Shown here: piece after piece, positions 36,027-42,116 of the stretch
Position numbering within the stretch: position 1 is the stretch's first letter
How the letters are laid out: the number at the start of each line of letters is the position of its first letter
Program-made: the position numbers and the translations under genes
Origin: an uncultured Flavobacteriaceae bacterium
GTDB taxonomy: Bacteria > Bacteroidota > Bacteroidia > Flavobacteriales > Flavobacteriaceae
Reading direction: 5' to 3'
Length of the DNA: 42,116 nucleotides
NCBI GenBank assembly: GCA_913031655.1
Contig: CAJWFY010000002.1
Span: forward strand, 1 to 42,116
The notes under the pieces: model-generated
Database searches by the model: none
What the model was told of the DNA's origin: nothing
What the model saw: the letters and a program-made list of their open reading frames with translations, nothing else

Positions 36027-37823
36027 GTGATTAGCTCAACTATAAAATTAGAACTTTCCACAATGCCTGACTTACCTGGAGTTTATCAATTTTTTGATGA
36101 TTCTAATAAAATAATCTATATAGGTAAAGCAAAAAATTTAAAAAAAAGGGTTGCTTCTTATTTTCAAAAAAACTTAAACTCCCAGAAGACAAAAAATTTA
36201 GTTAAAAATATTTTTGAGATTAAACACGTCGCAGTCTCTTCTGAATCTGATGCTCTTCTTCTGGAAAATTCTTTAATTAAAAAATATCAGCCTAAATACA
36301 ATATTCTACTTAGAGATGACAAAACATATCCATGGATTGTTATTAAAAATGAAGCTTTCCCAAGAGTCATTACAACTAGAAAAGTAGAAAAAGATGGGTC
36401 AGAATATTTTGGGCCTTTCACAAATTATAAAACTGTGAGAATGATAATGGATATGTTCTCTGGATTATACTCCCTTAGAACATGTACTTACGACCTTTCA
36501 AGGGAAAAGATTAACAATGATAAATATAAAGTCTGTTTAGAGTATCACATAGGCAACTGTTTAGGAGGATGTGAAGGGCATCAAGAAGAAAATGATTATA
36601 AAAAATACATTTCTAATATTCGAGATTTTTTAAAAGGCAATTTATCAACCTCTATAAATTATTTTAAAACTGAAATGAAGCTTGCTTCTGATTCCCTTAA
36701 CTTTGAAAAGGCACAGTCGTTAAAAGAAAAAATAGAGCTTTTATTAAACTATCAATCCAAATCAACCGTCGTTAGTTCCTCTTTAAATAATATTGATGTT
36801 TTTAGCATCAAATCGGACTCTACTCATGCTTATGTAAATTATCTTCAAGTAGCTTTTGGAAGAATTGTTCGTTTTCACAATCTAGAGATTAAGAAAAAAT
36901 TAGATGAAAGCGATCAAGAGTTACTGTTGCTTTCTATAGTGGATCTTAGAAATAAATTTGATTCAAAAAACAAAACAATCATTTCTCTTTTTGATTATAA
37001 AAAAGTAATTCCAGCAAAATTTATAATTCCAAAAGCTGGAGAAAAGAAAAAATTGCTTGACTTGTCCTTAAAAAATGTTTCTTTATTTAAGCTTGAAAAG
37101 CTAAAACAAGTTCAAATTGTAGATCCAGAGAGGCATTCTAAAAGAATTTTAAATCAAATGAAAGTTGACTTAAGGCTTCAGGACAGTCCAGTTCATATTG
37201 AATGCTTTGATAATTCTAATATTCAAGGATCTATTCCAGTAGCCGCTTGTATAGTTTTTAAAAATACAAAAGCTTCAAAAAAAGATTATAGGCATTATAA
37301 CATAAAAACTGTTGAAGGTCCTGATGATTATGCGTCTATGGAAGAGGTTGTCTACAGACGCTATAAAAGATTACTAGAAGAAAAAGTTTCTTTACCAAAT
37401 TTGATTATAATTGACGGAGGAAAAGGTCAACTAAGTTCGTCGATACTAGCTTTAAAAAAGCTGAATCTTGATAAAAAAATCGCCATTTTAGGTATTGCCA
37501 AAAGGTTAGAGGAAATTTATTATCCAAATGACCCCATTCCTCTTTATCTTGATAAAAAATCTGAAACTTTAAGGCTTATACAGCAAATGAGAAATGAAGC
37601 TCATCGATTTGCTATTACTTTTCACAGAAATAAAAGAAGCAGCTTAGCTCTTAATTCTTCACTAGACAGTATTGTAGGGATTGGTGAAAAAACAAAAATT
37701 TCTCTTTTAAAGAAGTTTAAATCTTTAAAAAAAATAAAAGAAGTCCCCTTAGAATTGCTAATTTCAGAAATAGGAGAATCCAAGGCTAAAAAATTAATGT
37801 CTTTTTTAAATTCAACCAATTAG
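36027..37823 (+). CDS. uvrC: Excinuclease ABC subunit C, GTG start
   Basis: LPGVYQFFDDSNKIIYIGKAKNLKKRVASYF GIY-YIG domain; IECFDNSNIQGSIPVAACIVF; LIIIDGGKGQLSS; helix-hairpin-helix C-term. Confidence 0.96.
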   Translation: MISSTIKLELSTMPDLPGVYQFFDDSNKIIYIGKAKNLKKRVASYFQKNLNSQKTKNLVKNIFEIKHVAVSSESDALLLENSLIKKYQPKYNILLRDDKTYPWIVIKNEAFPRVITTRKVEKDGSEYFGPFTNYKTVRMIMDMFSGLYSLRTCTYDLSREKINNDKYKVCLEYHIGNCLGGCEGHQEENDYKKYISNIRDFLKGNLSTSINYFKTEMKLASDSLNFEKAQSLKEKIELLLNYQSKSTVVSSSLNNIDVFSIKSDSTHAYVNYLQVAFGRIVRFHNLEIKKKLDESDQELLLLSIVDLRNKFDSKNKTIISLFDYKKVIPAKFIIPKAGEKKKLLDLSLKNVSLFKLEKLKQVQIVDPERHSKRILNQMKVDLRLQDSPVHIECFDNSNIQGSIPVAACIVFKNTKASKKDYRHYNIKTVEGPDDYASMEEVVYRRYKRLLEEKVSLPNLIIIDGGKGQLSSSILALKKLNLDKKIAILGIAKRLEEIYYPNDPIPLYLDKKSETLRLIQQMRNEAHRFAITFHRNKRSSLALNSSLDSIVGIGEKTKISLLKKFKSLKKIKEVPLELLISEIGESKAKKLMSFLNSTN

Positions 37824-37830
37824 TATTTAA

Positions 37831-37838
37831 TACTTTTG
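37831..37838 (+). promoter_or_regulatory. Putative -7 box (TACTTTTG) for the DUF3108 gene
   Basis: Exact TAnnTTTG ending 7 bp before the ATG at 37846. Confidence 0.4.
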
Positions 37839-37845
37839 TAAGTGT

Positions 37846-38664
37846 ATGCGTTTTAGAATTATTTTTATTTTTTTTATTTTCTTTTATTCTAAAGCTCTAA
37901 TTAGCCAAGAGTATGAAGGAGTTAAAGCTCCTTTTATAAGCTCCTCTAGTGATTCTTTTAAAAAAGGGGAATGGTTAAAATTCAGATTACATTATGGATT
38001 TTTCAATGCTAGTTATGCCTCTCTTAGCTTAGAAGAAGAAATTTTAAAAAACGATGTTGTATATAAAGCTACAGCTATAGGAAGGACTACAGGTATTGCA
38101 AGATTGTTTTTTAGAGTAGACGATGTGTACGAAACTTACTTTCATAAAACTCGTGTTAAACCTTTAAGGTCCACTAGAAATATCTATGAAGGTGGCTACA
38201 CAAAAAATGTTGAAATTAACTACGATTATTTAAATAATACTGCTAATATCAATGATATTAAAAACTCTAAATTAAGTTCTGTTTCTATTCAGGAAAATGT
38301 TCAAGACTTGATTTCCACTTTTTATTATTTAAGAAATCATTTTAATATAGAGAATTTAAAAATAAATGATTTTATAAAAATTACTATTTTTTTTGATGCA
38401 GATAATTACAACTTTAAAATGCAGTTTTTGGGTTTAGAAGATGTTAAAACAAAATTTGGAACTGTTAATTGTTTTAAATTTAGACCTTACATTGAATCTG
38501 GTAGAGTTTTTAAAGACAGTGAAAGCTTAACGCTTTGGGTAAGTAACGATCAAAATAAAATTCCTATCAAAGTCAAAGCAGGACTAAGAATTGGATCAAT
38601 CGAGGCTGATTTAGAACAATTTAAAGGCTTGAAATTTCCTTTTAAAATAAAAATTAATGACTAA
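37846..38664 (+). CDS. DUF3108 domain-containing secreted protein
   Basis: Signal peptide; GEWLKFRLHYGFFNASYASL, TTGIARLFFRVDDVYETYF, LTLWVSNDQNKIPIKVKA. Confidence 0.85.
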   Translation: MRFRIIFIFFIFFYSKALISQEYEGVKAPFISSSSDSFKKGEWLKFRLHYGFFNASYASLSLEEEILKNDVVYKATAIGRTTGIARLFFRVDDVYETYFHKTRVKPLRSTRNIYEGGYTKNVEINYDYLNNTANINDIKNSKLSSVSIQENVQDLISTFYYLRNHFNIENLKINDFIKITIFFDADNYNFKMQFLGLEDVKTKFGTVNCFKFRPYIESGRVFKDSESLTLWVSNDQNKIPIKVKAGLRIGSIEADLEQFKGLKFPFKIKIND

Positions 38665-39880
38665 ATTTTATTATATAATTATTGCTTTTGTTTTTTTTAC
38701 ATCATGTAAAAACGAACCCAGTGAAAAGGTTTCTGTTGTTGTTAAGGAAAAAATTATCACACAATTTGGCTATACATTAAACGATTTTCATGTGTTAAAA
38801 GATACGGTTGTGAGTGGAGATTCTTTTGGTTCAATATTAGAAAAAAACAATCTTTATTACCCTCAAATTTATAATATTGTTCAAAAGGCCAAGCAAGTTT
38901 TTGATGTAAGAAAAATTAATATTGGCAAACCATATACTGTTCTTTTTTCTAAAGATTCCTTAAAAACTCCTAAATTATTTATATACCAACCTAACCTGAT
39001 CGATTATGTTTTAGTTTCTTTAACTGATTCTTTGTGGGCTGAAAAAAAATCTAAAGCTGTTAAGTTTCTTGAATTTGAAGCGCAAGGAGTTATTAAAAGT
39101 TCTCTTTCAGAAGCTATGGAAGCAAAAAAACTTTCACCTTTACTCTCTAATGAACTTTCTGAAATTTATGCTTGGTCTATTGATTTTTTTAGACTTGAAA
39201 AAGGAGATAATTTTAAAATTATTTATTCGGGGAAATATGTTGATGATTCCATTTATGTTGGTTTAAATAGAATTCATTCTGCTTATTTTGAACATAGAGG
39301 AAAGCCTTTTTATGCTATTGAATTTGAGACAGACCCTAAAAGAAATATTATAGAATATTTTGATGAAAATGGCAAAAACTTAAGAAGAGCTTTTTTAAGA
39401 GCTCCTGTTCAATTTAGTAGAATTTCTTCAAGGTATAACCTAAAAAGAAAAATTGCTTATTACGGAAGAGTTCGTCCTCATCGAGGGACTGATTTTGCCG
39501 CACCAAGAGGAACGGCAATTAGATCGACAGCTAGTGGAACTGTAATAAAATCAGGATACACTAGAGGAAACGGTAATTATGTAACTGTTAAGCACAACGG
39601 AACCTATTCAACGCAATATTTACACATGAAAAAAAGAGGAGTAAAAGTTGGACAATTTGTTAAACAAGGGGATTACATAGGGTCCGTAGGAATGACCGGA
39701 AACACATCAGGGCCTCACGTTTGTTATAGGTTTTGGAAAAATGGTAAACAAGTTGACCCCTTAAGACAAAAGCTTCCTGAAGCCAAGCCTATATCAAAAG
39801 AGTTAAAAGAAAAATACTTAACTTATATGAAACCAATAAAAAAACAACTTGACAGTATTGAATCAATTGTTAACTTTTAA
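38657..39880 (+). CDS. M23 family metallopeptidase (lipoprotein)
   Basis: Lipobox (FFTSCK); YYGRVRPHRGTDFAAPRGTAIRSTASGTV...GNYVTVKHNGTYSTQYLHMKK...GNTSGPHVCYRFWKNGKQVDPL. Confidence 0.94.
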   Translation: MTKFYYIIIAFVFFTSCKNEPSEKVSVVVKEKIITQFGYTLNDFHVLKDTVVSGDSFGSILEKNNLYYPQIYNIVQKAKQVFDVRKINIGKPYTVLFSKDSLKTPKLFIYQPNLIDYVLVSLTDSLWAEKKSKAVKFLEFEAQGVIKSSLSEAMEAKKLSPLLSNELSEIYAWSIDFFRLEKGDNFKIIYSGKYVDDSIYVGLNRIHSAYFEHRGKPFYAIEFETDPKRNIIEYFDENGKNLRRAFLRAPVQFSRISSRYNLKRKIAYYGRVRPHRGTDFAAPRGTAIRSTASGTVIKSGYTRGNGNYVTVKHNGTYSTQYLHMKKRGVKVGQFVKQGDYIGSVGMTGNTSGPHVCYRFWKNGKQVDPLRQKLPEAKPISKELKEKYLTYMKPIKKQLDSIESIVNF

Positions 39881-39907
39881 TAAAATATTACAGTAAATAT
39901 TATTTAA

Positions 39908-41545
39908 ATGTCTTTAAAAAAAATTGTCCCAACTAAAACTAAAGCTTGGAAGTTATTAGAGTCTCATTTTAGTGAAATAAAATCAGCCGAGATAAAAGAT
40001 CTTATAAGAACAAATAATCCTGATAATTATAAGATTAATTGGGAAGATTTTACAGTTGACATCTCAAAAAATAGACTTGATGACAAAGCTTTAAGCTTAT
40101 TATTTGAACTAGCCAGCGAGTGTGGTGTTGAAGAGGCTATTTCAAAGCAGTTTAATGCAGAAATTATTAATGAAACTGAAAATAGAGCTGTGCTACACAC
40201 TGCTATACGTACCGATGGGAATGAAAAAATACTTCTTGGCAACAACGATCTAGTTCCTTCAATTATTCAAACTAGAAAGAAAATTCAAGAATTTACCGAT
40301 GATGTAATTTCTAAAAAAATAAAAGGATCAACCAATAAAGCATTCACTGATATTGTAAATATTGGTATTGGAGGGTCCGATTTGGGTCCTGTTATGGTAG
40401 TTGAGGCATTAAAACATTATTCCTCTAGGTTAAAAACTCATTTTGTTTCAAATGTAGATGGAGATCATGTTTTAGAGATTTTAAAAGACTTAAATCCCGA
40501 AACTACTTTATTTATTGTTGTTTCTAAAACCTTCACTACTCAGGAAACTATTTCTAATGCCTCAACAATTAAAAATTGGCTAGTTTCTAGCCTAGGACAA
40601 AAAAGTGTTATAAAACATTTTGCTGCCGTTTCTACTAATCAAAAAGAAATTCAAAAGTTTGGAATTGACCCTGACTTTGTTTTTCCAATGAATGATTGGG
40701 TTGGAGGAAGATTTTCGCTATGGAGTTCTGTTGGCCTTTCAATAAGCTTAGCGGTTGGGTATCTAAATTTTGAAAAATTGTTGATGGGGGCCAATAAAAT
40801 GGATTTACATTTTAAAACTTCCTCTTTAGAAAAAAATATCCCCATTGTTTTGTCTTTAGTAAGTATTTGGTATAACAACTTTTTTAAATGTGAAACTGAA
40901 GCTGTTATTCCCTACACTCAATACTTACACAGACTGCCAGCTTATCTTCAGCAAGCTATTATGGAAAGTAATGGAAAGAGCGTAGACAGGTCTGGAAATA
41001 AAATATCCTATCAAACAGGAAATATTATTTGGGGCGATACAGGAACGAATTCGCAACATGCGTTTTTTCAATTAATTCACCAGGGTACCAAGTTAATACC
41101 GTGTGATTTTATAGGTTTTAATAAGCCTTTATATAAAGACAACACTCAGCACGACAAGCTAATGTCTAACTTCTTTGCTCAAACAGAAGCTTTGATGATG
41201 GGTAAAACAAAAATAGAAGTTGAAAATGAGCTAACTAGTTCAGGGATTAGTAAAGAAAATTTAACTTTTTTAACTCCTTTTAAAGTTTTTGAAGGAAATA
41301 AGCCAACTAATACTATTTTAATAAATAGGCTAACACCCGAGAATCTAGGAAGTTTAATAGCCATGTATGAACACAAAATTTTTGTACAAGGAATAATTTG
41401 GAATATTTTCAGTTATGATCAATGGGGGGTTGAACTTGGCAAGCAGCTAGCCTCTAAAGTTCTAAAAGAAATCGAAGGTAATTCCGTTTCAAAACACGAT
41501 TCCTCAACTAATTATTTACTAAATAAGTACCTGTCAAATAGCTAA
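39908..41545 (+). CDS. pgi: Glucose-6-phosphate isomerase
   Basis: NIGIGGSDLGPVMVVEAL, VSKTFTTQETISNA, FPMNDWVGGRFSLWSSVGLSI, GDTGTNSQHAFFQLIHQGTKLIPCDFI. Confidence 0.97.
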   Translation: MSLKKIVPTKTKAWKLLESHFSEIKSAEIKDLIRTNNPDNYKINWEDFTVDISKNRLDDKALSLLFELASECGVEEAISKQFNAEIINETENRAVLHTAIRTDGNEKILLGNNDLVPSIIQTRKKIQEFTDDVISKKIKGSTNKAFTDIVNIGIGGSDLGPVMVVEALKHYSSRLKTHFVSNVDGDHVLEILKDLNPETTLFIVVSKTFTTQETISNASTIKNWLVSSLGQKSVIKHFAAVSTNQKEIQKFGIDPDFVFPMNDWVGGRFSLWSSVGLSISLAVGYLNFEKLLMGANKMDLHFKTSSLEKNIPIVLSLVSIWYNNFFKCETEAVIPYTQYLHRLPAYLQQAIMESNGKSVDRSGNKISYQTGNIIWGDTGTNSQHAFFQLIHQGTKLIPCDFIGFNKPLYKDNTQHDKLMSNFFAQTEALMMGKTKIEVENELTSSGISKENLTFLTPFKVFEGNKPTNTILINRLTPENLGSLIAMYEHKIFVQGIIWNIFSYDQWGVELGKQLASKVLKEIEGNSVSKHDSSTNYLLNKYLSNS

Positions 41546-41692
41546 TTAAGGGAGGTTTTTATTGTGTAATTAACACTTTAAAAGTCTTAAAAACAGTTAT
41601 TCACATTAATTGTTTAAAAAATTAATGCTTATTTAACATATTTTTAAGAAAAAATATTCACTTTTGCCTAAAATAACAACACCATAAAATAT

Positions 41693-42116
41693 ATGAAAAA
41701 AATAACTTTATTTTTAACAGCTATTCTTATCTCAGGATTCTGTTATTCGCAAAACACTATAACTGGTACGGTTGTAGATTCAGAGTTAGGCACTGGCCTT
41801 CCTGGAGCTACAGTGCTCGTTAAAGGAACTTCAAATGGGGTTTCTACAGATTTTGATGGTAAATTTACCATCAACTCCCCTGTTTCTGGAGTTTTAGTAG
41901 TTTCTTTTATAGGTTACGATTCTCAAGAAATTGATTTTAGCAAATCTATGCAGGTAGATATTTCTTTAATTCCAAGTGCTAGTGAATTAGACGGAATAAC
42001 TGTATTTGGAACGGTTGATTTCGCTATAGACAGACAAACGCCTGTTGCAGTTTCAACTCTAACAGCTTCAGAAATTCAAGAAAGAATTGGAAATTTAGAA
42101 CTTCCTGAAATACTTA
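41693..42116 (+). CDS. TonB-dependent receptor, N-terminal part (runs off window end)
   Basis: MKKITLFLTAILISGFCYSQNTITGTVVDSELGTGLPGATVLVKGTSNGVSTDFDGKFTINSPVSGVLVVSFIGYDSQEIDF: signal peptide plus CarboxypepD_reg-like domain, then plug start. Confidence 0.88.
   Translation, partial: MKKITLFLTAILISGFCYSQNTITGTVVDSELGTGLPGATVLVKGTSNGVSTDFDGKFTINSPVSGVLVVSFIGYDSQEIDFSKSMQVDISLIPSASELDGITVFGTVDFAIDRQTPVAVSTLTASEIQERIGNLELPEIL

Noticed and set aside
40027-41376. Antisense ORFs inside pgi (40027-40245, 40651-40878, 41179-41376)
   Set aside because: Shadow ORFs of a certain CDS.
1-42116. Search for CRISPR arrays, insertion sequences, phage genes, toxin-antitoxin pairs and known defence genes
   Set aside because: No spaced direct repeats, transposase/integrase motifs or defence signatures were seen; the gene content is overwhelmingly core chromosomal.

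Overview
This is an AT-rich, gene-dense chromosomal window from a Bacteroidota genome, most likely Flavobacteriia. The taxonomic call rests on TAnnTTTG-type -7 promoter boxes, a complete moxR-DUF58-BatABCDE operon, a zinc-finger-less TraR/DksA next to ileS/lspA, and TonB-dependent receptors with CarboxypepD_reg-like N-termini. About 43 protein-coding genes are supportable, mostly housekeeping: gpsA, pheS, nadD, gmk, recO, ileS, lspA, uvrC, pgi, metB-like and gdhA. I found no tRNA, rRNA, CRISPR array, phage or insertion sequence that I could support, and no convincing new defence or mobile system. The items most worth a second look are: (1) the cvpA/batE convergent junction, where a perfect inverted repeat carries both stop codons, and a wider pattern of convergent genes sharing stop-codon bases; (2) a perfect 13-bp hairpin running into the start codon of a beta-lactamase-like serine hydrolase; (3) an apparently multi-domain 525-aa protein inside the Bat operon; (4) a KKDD tandem-repeat tract in BatC; (5) a possible decayed operon in the ORF-less first 500 bp; and (6) non-ATG and near-leaderless starts. 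All homology calls come from recognising motifs and sequence by eye; no database search was run.
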